From Xanthobacter dioxanivorans (GTDB taxonomy: Bacteria; Pseudomonadota; Alphaproteobacteria; Rhizobiales; Xanthobacteraceae): DNA of 64,000 nt. Every line of letters begins with the position of its first letter. Positions within the stretch are counted from its first letter, which is position 1. A program made the translations under genes and the position numbers. Positions 43,769 through 52,640 of the stretch are shown here, piece after piece. The stretch covers positions 4,754,501 to 4,818,500 of the forward strand of contig NZ_CP063362.1 in NCBI RefSeq assembly GCF_016807805.1, in the 5' to 3' direction. The notes beneath the pieces are model-generated. The model saw only the letters and a list, made by a program, of their open reading frames with translations, was not told the DNA's origin and ran no database searches.

Positions 43769-44404
43769 GTGAAGACGGAAGACCTCATACGCGGACTCGC
43801 CGCCGACGGACACCCGGGGCGCAGCCTGGAGCGCGGAATGGCGCTCGGCCTGCTGGCAGGCGTGGTGGCGGCCGCGGCCCTGTTCGTGCTGATCCTCGCG
43901 CCCCGCTCGGGACTTCTCTCACTGCTGGAGGAGTGGCGCATCCTTCTCAAGTTCGCCGTGACGCTGACGCTTGCCGCCGCGGCGGTCATTCTGGCACTGA
44001 GGCTGTCGCGGCCGGGCGCCGATGCCACGCGTCCAGTGCTGGCGCTGCTGCTGCCCGCTGCCGTGCTGGCGGCAGGGGTCGCCGTCGAGTTGCTCTCGAC
44101 GCCACGCGCCGAGTGGCGGGCGGATTTCATCGGCCACTATGCGGTCTATTGCGTGTCGCTCATCCCGCTCCTGGCGGCGCCGGTGCTCGGCGCGCTCCTT
44201 CTGGCTCTGCAGCGCGGCGCCCCGACCCGCCCGGCCGTTGCAGGCGCCGCCGCGGGCCTGGCCGCTGGGGGCCTCGGCGCCGCGCTCTACGCCCTCCACT
44301 GCATCGATGATTCTCCCCTCTTCGTGCTGGCGTGGTATGGCATCGGCATCGGCATCGTCACAGGGGTGGGGGCCGCTTTGGGGAGGCGCGTTCTCGCTTG
44401 GTGA
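43769..44404 (+). CDS. nrsF: NrsF-like membrane anti-sigma factor (DUF1109)
   Basis: A 211-aa protein with a short cytoplasmic N terminus (MKTEDLIRGLAADG) and six membrane helices, as in the DUF1109 family. NrsF holds SigF at the membrane and releases it under metal or redox stress. Two cysteines lie in loop/helix borders, Cys128 (AVYCVSLIP) and Cys178 (ALHCIDD). Their 50-residue spacing equals that of the two cysteines (131 and 181, as I recall) needed for sensing in Caulobacter NrsF. It is co-transcribed with sigF (13-nt gap). Confidence 0.88.
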   Translation: MKTEDLIRGLAADGHPGRSLERGMALGLLAGVVAAAALFVLILAPRSGLLSLLEEWRILLKFAVTLTLAAAAVILALRLSRPGADATRPVLALLLPAAVLAAGVAVELLSTPRAEWRADFIGHYAVYCVSLIPLLAAPVLGALLLALQRGAPTRPAVAGAAAGLAAGGLGAALYALHCIDDSPLFVLAWYGIGIGIVTGVGAALGRRVLAW

Positions 44405-44710
44405 CCTGCTTTTGAGGGTGGACGTTCCCGGAAAATTCCGCGCCTCAAAAAAAACGGTCCAAGTGATTTTGGGCTCAGTCGCGCGGGCAAGGCAGGAGCG
44501 CGGACGGCGGCCGCCGGTTTTGCCCCCCACCCCTCCAGCGCGTTCTTGCGCGCGAAGACCCTGGGGGGGCACATCCACCTTCTCCCGGCGAGATAGGCGC
44601 AGCGGATGCCGCCCCCGATCGCACTCAAGGCATTGCGATAACGTGCAATTTTCTCTTGACGAACTGCTCCGCATGTCCGAGCGCAACAGGCGTACGTTGG
44701 AGTGCCTGTT
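44405..44710. other. Non-coding junction between the sigF locus and the recombinase
   Basis: No gene was found. The stretch has an A-run (TCAAAAAAAACGG near 44448), long C-rich runs and a TTGACG near 44656 that could be a -35 element for the recombinase. It is the likely boundary between resident chromosome and accessory DNA, but no repeat marking an end was seen. Confidence 0.4.
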
Positions 44711-45364
44711 ATGCGCGCCGCCATTGGCTACCTTCGTGCCAGCACCTCCAGGCAGGGCAAGTCCGGTCTAGGGTTGGAAGCTCAGCGCGAAGCCATCGCC
44801 CGCTTTGCCGCCACCGAAGGCTTTGAGATCCAGGGCGAACACATCGAAGTCGAGACCGGAAAGGGCATCGATGCCCTTGACCGTCGGCCGGAACTGACGG
44901 CAGCGCTGGCCGCGGCCAAGCGGCGCAAATGCCCGGTGATCGTCGCGAAGTTGGATCGCTTGAGCCGCGACGTGGCGTTCATCGCGGGGCTCATGTCGCA
45001 GCGCGTGCCCTTCATCGCCGCCGAGCTGGGGGCAGATGCAGACCCGTTTACGTTGCACATTTTTGCGGCTTTCGCGGAGAAAGAACGGCGTCTTATCTCA
45101 GCCCGTACCCGTAGCGCGTTGGCCGCTGCGAAGGCCCGCGGTCAGCAGCTCGGCCGGTTCGGCGCCGAGCATCTTGCGCCGCGGTTCAAGGCCGAGGCAG
45201 AGGAGAGAACCCAGCTTCTCGCGCCTGTATTCGCTGAACTCAACAGCATGACCGCGCGCGCTGCCGCCGATGAACTGACCCGCTGCGGCATCAGCGCGCC
45301 CGCCGGCGGCCCATGGTTCCCTATGCAGGTCCAGCGCGTCCGCAAGCGCCTGGCCGCAGCCTGA
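44711..45364 (+). CDS. Serine recombinase (resolvase/invertase family)
   Basis: A 217-aa resolvase-type enzyme. The catalytic Ser is Ser11 in [21 protein letters not shown]. The catalytic domain continues through [15 protein letters not shown], the helix E/arm region [22 protein letters not shown] and a short C-terminal DNA-binding part. ATG 44711 is chosen; GTG 44702 adds three residues. Such enzymes resolve or invert DNA at specific sites and are typical of plasmids and transposons. It stands alone between the bufferin locus and the conjugation module. Confidence 0.87.
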   Translation: MRAAIGYLRASTSRQGKSGLGLEAQREAIARFAATEGFEIQGEHIEVETGKGIDALDRRPELTAALAAAKRRKCPVIVAKLDRLSRDVAFIAGLMSQRVPFIAAELGADADPFTLHIFAAFAEKERRLISARTRSALAAAKARGQQLGRFGAEHLAPRFKAEAEERTQLLAPVFAELNSMTARAAADELTRCGISAPAGGPWFPMQVQRVRKRLAAA

Positions 45365-45559
45365 TCCCGGCGCGGCATCGCCGGCCGGCCCCGCACCTTC
45401 CTCCGATCGTCCCCACACCGCTCTGCGTCCCGGGCGGTTCCACGATTTCTTTATGTCGGCTTATGTCAGGAAAGGGGTAGATGGCTCCCCGGGGTCGGCG
45501 AAGATGCGAACTACGAGTTCTCGATTTCCCTACTCCCAACTACGCCAGAGCTGCCCAAA

Positions 45560-45790
45560 ATGCGCAAGCGCGACCGGGATCGCGCAGAAGCACTACGCCT
45601 CGCCGGCGGCCCGAAGCCCTCGCTGAGGGACCGAGCCGTCGCCCTGGCCAATGAGCGCGGCGTGGTGCGGACGCGCGATCTAACGGACATCGGGGTCCCT
45701 CGCTGTTACTTGGCCCGCATGTGCGAAGAGGGCCTGCTCATAAAGGTCGGATATGGCCAGTATCGCGCGGCCGATCGTCAGGCGGCTTGA
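45560..45790 (+). CDS. AbiEi-like antitoxin N-terminal domain fragment
   Basis: A 76-aa protein with the winged-helix core seen at the N terminus of AbiEi-type (type IV) antitoxins and regulators: RAVALANERGVVRTRDLTDIGVPRCYLARM followed by EEGLLIKVGYGQYR. Full AbiEi proteins are about 200 aa, so this is either a truncated gene or a small stand-alone regulator. No toxin gene (AbiEii) is adjacent. The flanking stretches 45365-45559 and 45791-46049 contain no other gene. Confidence 0.55.
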   Translation: MRKRDRDRAEALRLAGGPKPSLRDRAVALANERGVVRTRDLTDIGVPRCYLARMCEEGLLIKVGYGQYRAADRQAA

Positions 45791-46049
45791 GGGGCGGTGG
45801 ACGCTGACCGAGGTCCGGTGAACCATGCCGCCGCCAAGTCGGCATTTTGATCCATTTCGGATCGAATGGATGCAAACGCGTCGCAATAGCATTACCTCAC
45901 TGGTCGGACTACAGTCCTGTCGGCCGTGCTGCCGATCCGAGTCGGTTGCGCTCCCGCAAGGTGAAAATTCCGGCGGGCAATTCCCATATTGGTTGAGGCG
46001 GTTGCCGCTCGGCCGGGCACATAAATTCCGGGAGTGCCATGACAGGAGG

Positions 46050-46997
46050 TTGCCGGAATCACAGGAGGAGTTCCGATCGCTGGAAGCGCATATCGAACTG
46101 AGACACCTGCGCTATGCGGTCGCCGCTGCGCATTACCGCAGTTTTCGGCGGGCGGCTGAGGCGCTTGGGGTCAAGCAATCGACCCTGAGCCGCTGCATTT
46201 CGCAATTGGAAGAGCGTCTGGGCGTCGTGTTGTTCGAACGAACCAGCGGTGGCGTTCGGCTGACTACGGCTGGCGTCGAGATATTGCGGACCTCTCGGCA
46301 TCTTGTCGAAACGGTCGATCATATGGCCGCGACCGCCAAGGAAATCGGCAGGGGCGAGGCCGGCCGCCTCACGGTCGGATTCTACACCTCGCTGTCGGCC
46401 GGGAACCTGCGGGCCAGCCTGATCGAGTATGCGTCGCGGTTCCCGAAGGTCGAAATCCAGACATATGAAGGCGCACGCGCATGCCTGTTCGCCGGCGTCG
46501 ATGCTGGCCGGCTTGATGTCGCCATCGTGACGGGTGATCCGATCTCTCGCGAGGGGAAGGTCATGGGTCTCTGGAGCGAGCGCATCATGGTCGCGCTGCC
46601 CGAAGGTCACCGATTGGCCGGCAACAACATCGTCTATTGGACCGATCTGAAGGACGAGACCTTCCTTTTCAGCCAGCGTGATCCCGGGCCGGAGATCCAG
46701 GACATCTTGCTGGCGAAGCTCGCCGCGCCGGGCGAGCGGCCCAAGGTCATCAGTCACGATGTCAGCCGCGAGAACATCAAGAGCCTCGTGGGAGCGGGTT
46801 TCGGCGTCAGCCTGATGTGCGAAGCCTGCATAGGGGCCACCTACACAGGCGTCGTCTACCGCGAGGCGCGGGACGGCAATGGCCCGAGCCGGATCAATTA
46901 CGCGGCCTATTGGCAGAGCGACAATGACAATCCGGCGCTGGCGGGTTTCATCAACCTGCTGCAAGAGCGCTATCCCTCCTTGCCCGCGGGCGACTGA
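46050..46997 (+). CDS. LysR-family regulator next to the conjugation genes
   Basis: The frame encodes a LysR protein of about 305-315 aa. It has the N-terminal helix-turn-helix (ELRHLRYAVAAAHYRSFRRAAEALGVKQSTLSRCISQLE, residues starting near 46090) and a substrate-binding domain (AGRLTVGFYTSLSAGNLRASL, GRLDVAIVTGD, DVSRENIKSLVGAGFGVSLM). No ATG precedes the conserved part. TTG 46050 is used here, but CTG 46080, 11 nt after AGGAGG, aligns with where relatives start. The gene converges on the DUF2274 gene, overlapping it by 28 nt. LysR genes in this place are common at the trb end of Tn4371-like elements. Confidence 0.75.
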   Translation: MPESQEEFRSLEAHIELRHLRYAVAAAHYRSFRRAAEALGVKQSTLSRCISQLEERLGVVLFERTSGGVRLTTAGVEILRTSRHLVETVDHMAATAKEIGRGEAGRLTVGFYTSLSAGNLRASLIEYASRFPKVEIQTYEGARACLFAGVDAGRLDVAIVTGDPISREGKVMGLWSERIMVALPEGHRLAGNNIVYWTDLKDETFLFSQRDPGPEIQDILLAKLAAPGERPKVISHDVSRENIKSLVGAGFGVSLMCEACIGATYTGVVYREARDGNGPSRINYAAYWQSDNDNPALAGFINLLQERYPSLPAGD

Positions 46998-47212
46998 CGC
47001 GGCCGCCGCGCCTTCGCGAATCCGCGATCGGTGGCCATGAAGCGCTCCACCATGGCGACGATCAGCTTGGCCGGGTCGCTTACCGGATGGTCGGTCTCGC
47101 GGGCTAGGATTTCCGCGTAAGCGACAAGGTCGCGATGAACGGTCGCCGGAAATTCGATCGCGAGCTTGACCGGTTTGTCGTCGGCGACGACTCCGAGCTT
47201 CAGCTTTGCCAT
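46970..47212 (-). CDS. DUF2274 protein
   Basis: An 80-aa protein beginning MAKLKLGVVADDKPVKLAIEF, with a helical middle (HRDLVAYAEILARETDHPV) and a basic tail. DUF2274 proteins occur directly downstream of trbI in Tn4371-type conjugation modules. The beta-strand-helix pattern suggests a ribbon-helix-helix-like fold; the role is unknown. It is 1 nt from trbI and is the last gene of the trb operon. Confidence 0.8.
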   Translation of the reverse strand: MAKLKLGVVADDKPVKLAIEFPATVHRDLVAYAEILARETDHPVSDPAKLIVAMVERFMATDRGFAKARRPRQSPAGKEG

Positions 47213-47213
47213 G

Positions 47214-48431
47214 TCAGCCTCCGTAGGGTTCGAGGATGAGGTCGCGGGTGACGATGACGCGAACGGGGAACCCCGGGCGAATCGTCAAGGTCGGGGCGAT
47301 GTTCAACTGGCGGCGAACGATCTGCTGACCGGCATCGTTGATCGTGTCTTGCCCCCCGTTGCGGATCGCCTGGATCAGACGGTCGTCGTCGTTGGTGGCG
47401 AGTTCTGCCCCAATGCTCAGTAGCGTGGATAGGCCCGCCGCTTTGGCGAGATCCCACCAGTGATAGTCGACGCCGTCCTGGAGGCCGGCATAACCTTCGG
47501 CATCAGCGCCAGGTTGACGCTCGAGCACGATCGAGCGGCCGTTCGGGAAGATCAGCCGGTTCCAGACCAGCAGCACGCGGCTTTGGCCGAACTGAACATT
47601 GTTGTCGTACTGGCCAATGATGCGGGTGCCTTGGGGCACAAGAAGGACGCGACCCGTCGGGCTGTCATAGATGTTCTCCGTCACTTGCGCGGTGATCTGG
47701 CCCGGAAGATCGGACCGGATGCCGGTGATGAGCGCGGCCGAAATCACGGCGCCCGCCTGAAGGATGTTCGGCGACGCCGGAGCCGCTATGCGATCCGGCG
47801 AGACGGTGCGGCGATCGGCGGCGGCGTTGAGGAAGGCGAGTTGCCGATCCTGGGCCGACGGCGTTGCTGGCTGGGGAGCAAGCCCGAGGCTGGCGAGGTC
47901 AGGTGTGGGTGGCGGAACAACCCTCGCAGTGCCAGAGGCTGATGGTGGCGTCGGCCGGTTCTCCGTGCCGGCGAAGAGCTTGGCGGTGCGAGCGCTCTCG
48001 ATTTCCTGCAGGCGGCGTTGCTCCTCGGCGCTGAGGCCAGGATTGGGTGGTGCTATGCCGGGATTGGGCACAGGCTGGCCGCGATTCTGCGCGCCAAGGA
48101 TAGGACGGCCGAGGTCGCCGGGAAGCGGCGGGCCAAGCTGAGGCACACCGCTGTAGTCGCGGGGCAAGCCCGCCAGGCCGTCGGCGGTCGATCGGTTTTC
48201 GGTCGAATAGAGTTCTTCGGCGGACTTGCCGCCGTCGCGCGTCTGAAGGGCGTAGATCAGCGCTCCGCCCAGGCCCACGCTCGCGACGAGACCGATGCTG
48301 GCGAGCACCTTGCGCGACAGCCGCGTAACGCGCGGAGCCTCCGCACGAAGCCGCATCGGGGCGGCCGCGTCGGCGGTCGACCCGGTCAGCGGCGCATCCT
48401 CATCCTCTTTCCGGGCTTCAGGCTCGCTCAC
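47214..48431 (-). CDS. trbI: Conjugal transfer protein TrbI (VirB10-like)
   Basis: A 405-aa type IV secretion core-complex protein. It has a cytoplasmic N terminus, one membrane helix (about 44-62), a Pro-rich periplasmic linker (about 80-190) and the C-terminal VirB10 beta-barrel domain (GAVISAALITGIRSDLPGQITAQV, VYDSPTG-like IYDSPTGRVLLVPQGTRIIGQYD, FPNGRSIVLE). It spans both membranes and couples ATPase energy to the outer-membrane pore. GTG 48431 overlaps the trbG stop by 4 nt. Confidence 0.93.
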   Translation of the reverse strand: MSEPEARKEDEDAPLTGSTADAAAPMRLRAEAPRVTRLSRKVLASIGLVASVGLGGALIYALQTRDGGKSAEELYSTENRSTADGLAGLPRDYSGVPQLGPPLPGDLGRPILGAQNRGQPVPNPGIAPPNPGLSAEEQRRLQEIESARTAKLFAGTENRPTPPSASGTARVVPPPTPDLASLGLAPQPATPSAQDRQLAFLNAAADRRTVSPDRIAAPASPNILQAGAVISAALITGIRSDLPGQITAQVTENIYDSPTGRVLLVPQGTRIIGQYDNNVQFGQSRVLLVWNRLIFPNGRSIVLERQPGADAEGYAGLQDGVDYHWWDLAKAAGLSTLLSIGAELATNDDDRLIQAIRNGGQDTINDAGQQIVRRQLNIAPTLTIRPGFPVRVIVTRDLILEPYGG

Positions 48432-49453
48432 GACGCCGGCCTCCCGTCGGTGCGGGTGATCCGAACGCGCTTCTGGTGGTCACCCGCGCCGAAGCGCAGC
48501 TCGGCGGCCGCGAACAGGCGATCGACGATCATGTAGTTGCCGCGGACGCGGTAATTCACGAGTTCGGAGGTGTTGCCCTCGGGGCCGACCACGAAGATCG
48601 GCGGCATCTCGCCCTGGCCGATGCCGCGTGGAAACTCGATGAAGACCTGCCGTCCGTCGTCATAGGCCCGCAGCGGCCGCCAGGGCGCACGATCGCCCTC
48701 GATGGCATAGCGGAAGTTGATGTTGGCGAGGTCGACGCCGGTGGCGATGGGACGCGCTGCCTCGGCCTGCGCGTTCTGACGGCGCAGGGCGATGAGCTGA
48801 TCCTGCGGGTACTGCCACGAGACCGACGCCATATAGGTGCGCTCGGTCGAGCGCAGTTCCAGGTGATAAGTCCGCAGATTGGTGTTGATGACCAGGTTGG
48901 TCATCAGGTCGGCGCGGGTCGGCTTCACCAAGATGTGGACTTGCAGAGTCGCGCCCGAACCGCTCTGCGTGTCGCCGATGATCCAGCGGACCGTGTCGCC
49001 AGCGGCCACCGGCCCGGAACCCACGAGCTGCTCGCCGGGCTGCAGGGCGATATCGGTGATCTGACCAACGGCGGTATAGACCTGATAGAGCGCTCCGCCA
49101 GTGTACGGATAGACTTGCATCGCATTGATGAAGCCGTCGCGGACTGGCTGCACGCGCGCAGCCGCATTGGCTTGATTGACGCGGGCCGTCGGATCGGTCG
49201 GCTCTGGGGTTCGGCGCGATTCTTCAACGGGCTTCATCTGTCCCGGCAGCGGTAGCGGACGTGGAAGCTCCACGACCTGCACTGGCCCCGGCGGATCGGC
49301 CGTCTGCACGGCGGGCGCTGCGTCGTCATAGGATATCTCGGGCGGTTTCTGCGTCGTGGCGCAGCCGGCGAGCGCAGTTGCTGAAAGCAGCAGAGCCGCG
49401 AGTGTGGAAGTGCGAGAAGCCGGGTTTCCGGCTTTACGGAAAGACGGCTTCAT
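48428..49453 (-). CDS. trbG: Conjugal transfer protein TrbG (VirB9-like)
   Basis: A 341-aa outer-membrane-associated core component. The N terminus ends in a lipobox-like LSATALAGCATT, so it may itself be a lipoprotein. The VirB9 pattern includes VYPYTGGALYQVYTAVGQITDIAL, VRWIIGDTQSG, THLVINTNLRTYHLELRST-type sequence and NYRVRGNYMIVDRLFAAAEL near the end. It forms the outer ring of the secretion channel with TrbI. Overlaps trbI and trbF by 4 nt each. Confidence 0.93.
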   Translation of the reverse strand: MKPSFRKAGNPASRTSTLAALLLSATALAGCATTQKPPEISYDDAAPAVQTADPPGPVQVVELPRPLPLPGQMKPVEESRRTPEPTDPTARVNQANAAARVQPVRDGFINAMQVYPYTGGALYQVYTAVGQITDIALQPGEQLVGSGPVAAGDTVRWIIGDTQSGSGATLQVHILVKPTRADLMTNLVINTNLRTYHLELRSTERTYMASVSWQYPQDQLIALRRQNAQAEAARPIATGVDLANINFRYAIEGDRAPWRPLRAYDDGRQVFIEFPRGIGQGEMPPIFVVGPEGNTSELVNYRVRGNYMIVDRLFAAAELRFGAGDHQKRVRITRTDGRPAS

Positions 49454-50133
49454 TGCCCAAGCTCCCGTGACCAGTTGATGGCGTTGACGTAGATGCCGAG
49501 CGGGTTCGCTCGCAGCCGGTCGGCGTTGCGAGGCACCTGCACGACGATGGTGAGGATGGCGGTCCAGCGGGTCGTCTCGGCGAGCTGGCCGTTCTCGTAG
49601 CGCCGCTCGGTCCAGGCGACGCGGAAGCTATCCGGCGACGCGCGGATCACGCTGGAAACGTCGACGGCGACCTGCTGCCGGCCGACCTTGGTGAAAGGGT
49701 CGTTCGAGCGCGCATAGTCGTTGAGCGCCATCGCGCCGCGATCAGTCGTGAAGTCGTAGGCGCGCAGCCAGTTCTGGCGGACGATGATGGCGTCGGAGGG
49801 GATCGAGCGGACCTGCTCGATGAAACGCGCGAGGTGAAAGGCGATTTGCGGGTCGGTCGGGCGATAGTCGGCGACCGCTGGCGCTACCGCCTGCGCTTGA
49901 CCGAGCCGGTCGACCTGCACCACCCAGGGTACGACCGTGCCACGCGCTGATTGCCAGACGAGCGCGGCAGCGAAGCCGGCCGAAAGGATCAGCGATCCGA
50001 AGGCCATGAGGCGCCAGTTCTTGGCCTGGACGCGAGCGCCGCCGATACGATCGTCCCAGACCTGGGCGGCCCGCTGGTAAGGCGTCTCTGGTTCGGGGGA
50101 CTTGCCGTAGTGAGTGGAGGGTCGTTTGAACAT
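49450..50133 (-). CDS. trbF: Conjugal transfer protein TrbF (VirB8-like)
   Basis: A 227-aa inner-membrane assembly factor with a cytoplasmic N terminus containing PYQRAAQVWDDRIG, one helix (about 43-62) and a periplasmic NTF2-like VirB8 domain (ARFIEQVRSIPSDAIIVRQNW, FRVAWTERRY, WTAILTIVVQVP, NPLGIYVNAINWSREL). It nucleates the type IV secretion channel. Its start shares one base with the trbL stop. Confidence 0.93.
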   Translation of the reverse strand: MFKRPSTHYGKSPEPETPYQRAAQVWDDRIGGARVQAKNWRLMAFGSLILSAGFAAALVWQSARGTVVPWVVQVDRLGQAQAVAPAVADYRPTDPQIAFHLARFIEQVRSIPSDAIIVRQNWLRAYDFTTDRGAMALNDYARSNDPFTKVGRQQVAVDVSSVIRASPDSFRVAWTERRYENGQLAETTRWTAILTIVVQVPRNADRLRANPLGIYVNAINWSRELGQ

Positions 50134-51479
50134 CAGCGGTCGCTTTCGGAGAGGTTGATGGAGGAGCCGCCGCCGTGGCTGTCGCCGCTGCGAACGGCAT
50201 GGGCGGCCGCTGTCACGCCGTGGCTCAGCGTTTGGGAGCGCTTCATGCGGCGAGCCCAGGCCGGTGGTCCGTCAGCCGGTGCGGCCGCCTCGGCCGTGCC
50301 CCCGCCGATCGTGCCCATGGTCGAGGTGCCACCGGTGGCTTCGAAGGCGGATTTCCCGCCCTCCGAGAAGCTCGACCGCATGCTGTCGGCGGTGCGTGAG
50401 GCCGCCCGGCGGAGGGGCGAAGCCGCCGCGCCACCGGCTGCGCGGGCGACGCCGCCAAGGCCGGAAGCGACGCTTGCCGCGCCCGATTGGCCCGCGGCCC
50501 CGAGGCTGTAGGCAGTGGCTGCGCCACCTGCCATAGCGGCGCCACCGCGTGCGGCGGCGGCCGCTCCGCCGGCCATAGCGCCGACGCCGCCGGCTGCTGC
50601 GCCGAGAGCGGCTCCTCCGGCTGCGACCATTCCGCCGGCGGCAAGGCCAGTGCCGACCGCCGCGCCGGCCCCGAGCTGAGGCCCGCCCGAGACGAGGCCG
50701 TTGGCGATGCCGGGACCGAAGATTCCGAGGCCGAGCAGTGACAGCGCGGCGAGCACGATCGCCATGGCGTCGTCAATGGTCGGATTGGCTCCACCGAAGC
50801 CGGCAGTGAATTCGGAGAACAGCGTCGAGCCGATGCCGATGATAACGGCCAGCACCAGGACCTTGATGCCGGAGGAGATGATGTTGCCGAGGACGCGCTC
50901 GGCCATGAAGGCCGATTTGCCGAAAAGGCCGAAGGGAATGAGCACGAAACCGGCGAGCGTCGTCAGCTTGAACTCGATCAAGGTGACGAAGAGCTGGACG
51001 GCGAGGATGAAGAAGGCGAGCAGCACCAGCGCCCAGGCGAGGAACATGCAGGCGATCTGGATGAAATTCTCGAAGAACGACCAGTAGCCCATCAGGCTGG
51101 AAATCGAATCGAGCAGCGGCCGTCCGGCATCGAGGCCGGTCTGCGCGACCTTGCCGGGGCGAAGTAGATCCGCTGTCGTAAAGCCGGTGCCGGAGGCCTT
51201 CAGGCCAAGACCGGCGAAGCTCTCGAAAACGATGCGGGCGAGATTGTTCCAGTTGCCGATGATGTAGGCGAAGACGCCGACGAACAGCGTCTTCTTGACC
51301 AGGCGCGCGATGATGTCGTCGTCAGCGCCCCAGCTCCAGAACAGGGCGGCCAGCGTCACGTCGATGACGATCAGAGTGGTCGCGATGAATGCGACCTCGC
51401 TACCAAGCAGACCGAACCCGGAATCGATGTAACGGGTGAAGACCTCGAGGAAATGGTCGATGACGCCGGTGCCGCCCAT
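50133..51479 (-). CDS. trbL: Conjugal transfer protein TrbL (VirB6-like)
   Basis: A 448-aa polytopic inner-membrane channel component. The first 290 residues hold five or six helices and the VirB6/TrbL markers (FIATTLIVIDVTLAALFWSWG, LARIVFESFAGLGLKAS, FVLIPFGLFGKSAFMAERVLG). The last 150 residues are Ala/Gly-rich and of low complexity (GAAAGGVGAMAGGAAAAARGG), ending in a charged tail. ATG 51479 is chosen; the open frame upstream overlaps trbK and is not coding. Confidence 0.9.
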   Translation of the reverse strand: MGGTGVIDHFLEVFTRYIDSGFGLLGSEVAFIATTLIVIDVTLAALFWSWGADDDIIARLVKKTLFVGVFAYIIGNWNNLARIVFESFAGLGLKASGTGFTTADLLRPGKVAQTGLDAGRPLLDSISSLMGYWSFFENFIQIACMFLAWALVLLAFFILAVQLFVTLIEFKLTTLAGFVLIPFGLFGKSAFMAERVLGNIISSGIKVLVLAVIIGIGSTLFSEFTAGFGGANPTIDDAMAIVLAALSLLGLGIFGPGIANGLVSGGPQLGAGAAVGTGLAAGGMVAAGGAALGAAAGGVGAMAGGAAAAARGGAAMAGGAATAYSLGAAGQSGAASVASGLGGVARAAGGAAASPLRRAASRTADSMRSSFSEGGKSAFEATGGTSTMGTIGGGTAEAAAPADGPPAWARRMKRSQTLSHGVTAAAHAVRSGDSHGGGSSINLSESDR

Positions 51480-51483
51480 GATG

Positions 51484-51867
51484 CTATCGGGCCTCGTCTT
51501 GCTGCGGCGTTGTTTCCTGGGGGGTAGGATTGTCCAGCGTCGTGTTCCGCGGGTCAGCGCCAAACTGGGGCTGCGGGGCCGTCGCCGCGTCGGGCAAGCG
51601 CTCCTTGGGTCGCGCGCCCGGTGCGAGAAACCGCTTGCGGTTTTCCGCCCAGGCGCGCAGGCACGCGGCGTCACGGGGGCCGGCATCGCCGAGGCGCTGG
51701 CAACGGATCAGCTCGGTGCGGAGCGGATCGGCCTGCGAATTCTCGACGCGCCCTGCGGACCAGCCGGCCGGCTCGTCCTCCTTTCGGGTCAGCTCGATGG
51801 CGGTCGCGGTGACCGCGACCGCGACGAACACAACGGCGCCGAGGCGAGCCAGCATCTTTCCGTCCAT
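51484..51867 (-). CDS. trbK: TrbK-like putative entry-exclusion protein
   Basis: A 127-aa protein with an N-terminal membrane anchor (LARLGAVVFVAVAVTATAIEL) and a small domain carrying two Cys (LIRCQRLGDAG and DAACLRAW) within the string ENRKRFLAP, typical of the TrbK-alt family. TrbK prevents redundant transfer into cells already holding the element. It lies between trbL (4-nt gap) and trbJ (11-nt gap). The C-terminal 45 residues are Pro/Gln-rich and variable. Confidence 0.85.
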   Translation of the reverse strand: MDGKMLARLGAVVFVAVAVTATAIELTRKEDEPAGWSAGRVENSQADPLRTELIRCQRLGDAGPRDAACLRAWAENRKRFLAPGARPKERLPDAATAPQPQFGADPRNTTLDNPTPQETTPQQDEAR

Positions 51868-51878
51868 GACGCCGCCCC

Positions 51879-52640
51879 TCAGTTGCCGCCGTAGAACATC
51901 TTGGCGTTGCCTGGCTGGTAGCCGGTGCCCGGAGTCAGGAAGCGCCGGCGCTGCTCGCGGCCCTGCTCGGCGGCCGTCGCCTGTTCGGCCGACTGGAGCG
52001 CCTGCGCCCGGCCGTTGGCGGCGACGACGGCGGTGAGGTCGGCGAGCTGCTGGGCCTGCAGGGCGAGGAGCTGGTTGCCGGCCTGGGTCGCCTGCAATGC
52101 GCCGGTCGCGCCTTGGCTCTGACCGACCAGCGCCGACATCTCGGCGCGGTTGGTGTCGATGTTGCCGACGACGCCGGCCTGCACCCGCATGGCGTCCTGC
52201 AATCCGCCGACGGTGTTCTGCCAGCGCTCGCGCGCCTGCGCCACGAGCTGCTGGTCAGACGCCGACATCGACGCATTGCCGTAGGTGGATGTGAAGGCCT
52301 GGTCGATCTGTTGGACGTCGTAGGCGATGCGCTGGGCCTGCTGTAGGAGCTGCTGCGTTCGCTGCACGGACTGCTGCAGGCGCTGAAGCGAGGAGTACGG
52401 CAGGCTCGCGAGGTTACGCGCCTGGTTGATCAACATCGTCGCCTCGTTCTGAAGCGATGTGATCTGATTGTTGATTTGCTCCAGCGCGCGAGCTGCGGAG
52501 AGAACATTCTGCACGTAGTTCGTCGGGTCGTAGACGATCCATTGCGCGGATGCGGGCGAGACCATCACGGGCGATAGCGCCACGGGAATCGAAAGGATGG
52601 ACGCGGCGAGAAACGCCGCGCGTGAGCGACGGAAGATCAT
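51879..52640 (-). CDS. trbJ: Conjugal transfer protein TrbJ (VirB5-like)
   Basis: A 253-aa secreted protein. The signal peptide (AAFLAASILSIPVALSPVMVSPASA) is followed by QWIVYDPTNYVQNVLSAAR and a long Gln-rich coiled coil (LQRLQQSVQRTQQLLQQAQR), as in TrbJ/VirB5 minor pilus proteins. ATG 52640 overlaps the trbE stop by 4 nt; the open frame further upstream is a shadow of trbE. Confidence 0.92.
   Translation of the reverse strand: MIFRRSRAAFLAASILSIPVALSPVMVSPASAQWIVYDPTNYVQNVLSAARALEQINNQITSLQNEATMLINQARNLASLPYSSLQRLQQSVQRTQQLLQQAQRIAYDVQQIDQAFTSTYGNASMSASDQQLVAQARERWQNTVGGLQDAMRVQAGVVGNIDTNRAEMSALVGQSQGATGALQATQAGNQLLALQAQQLADLTAVVAANGRAQALQSAEQATAAEQGREQRRRFLTPGTGYQPGNAKMFYGGN

Noticed and set aside
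45420..45550. tRNA-like stretch as an element attachment site
   Set aside because: No cloverleaf could be folded and no CCA-type end or T-arm motif was found.
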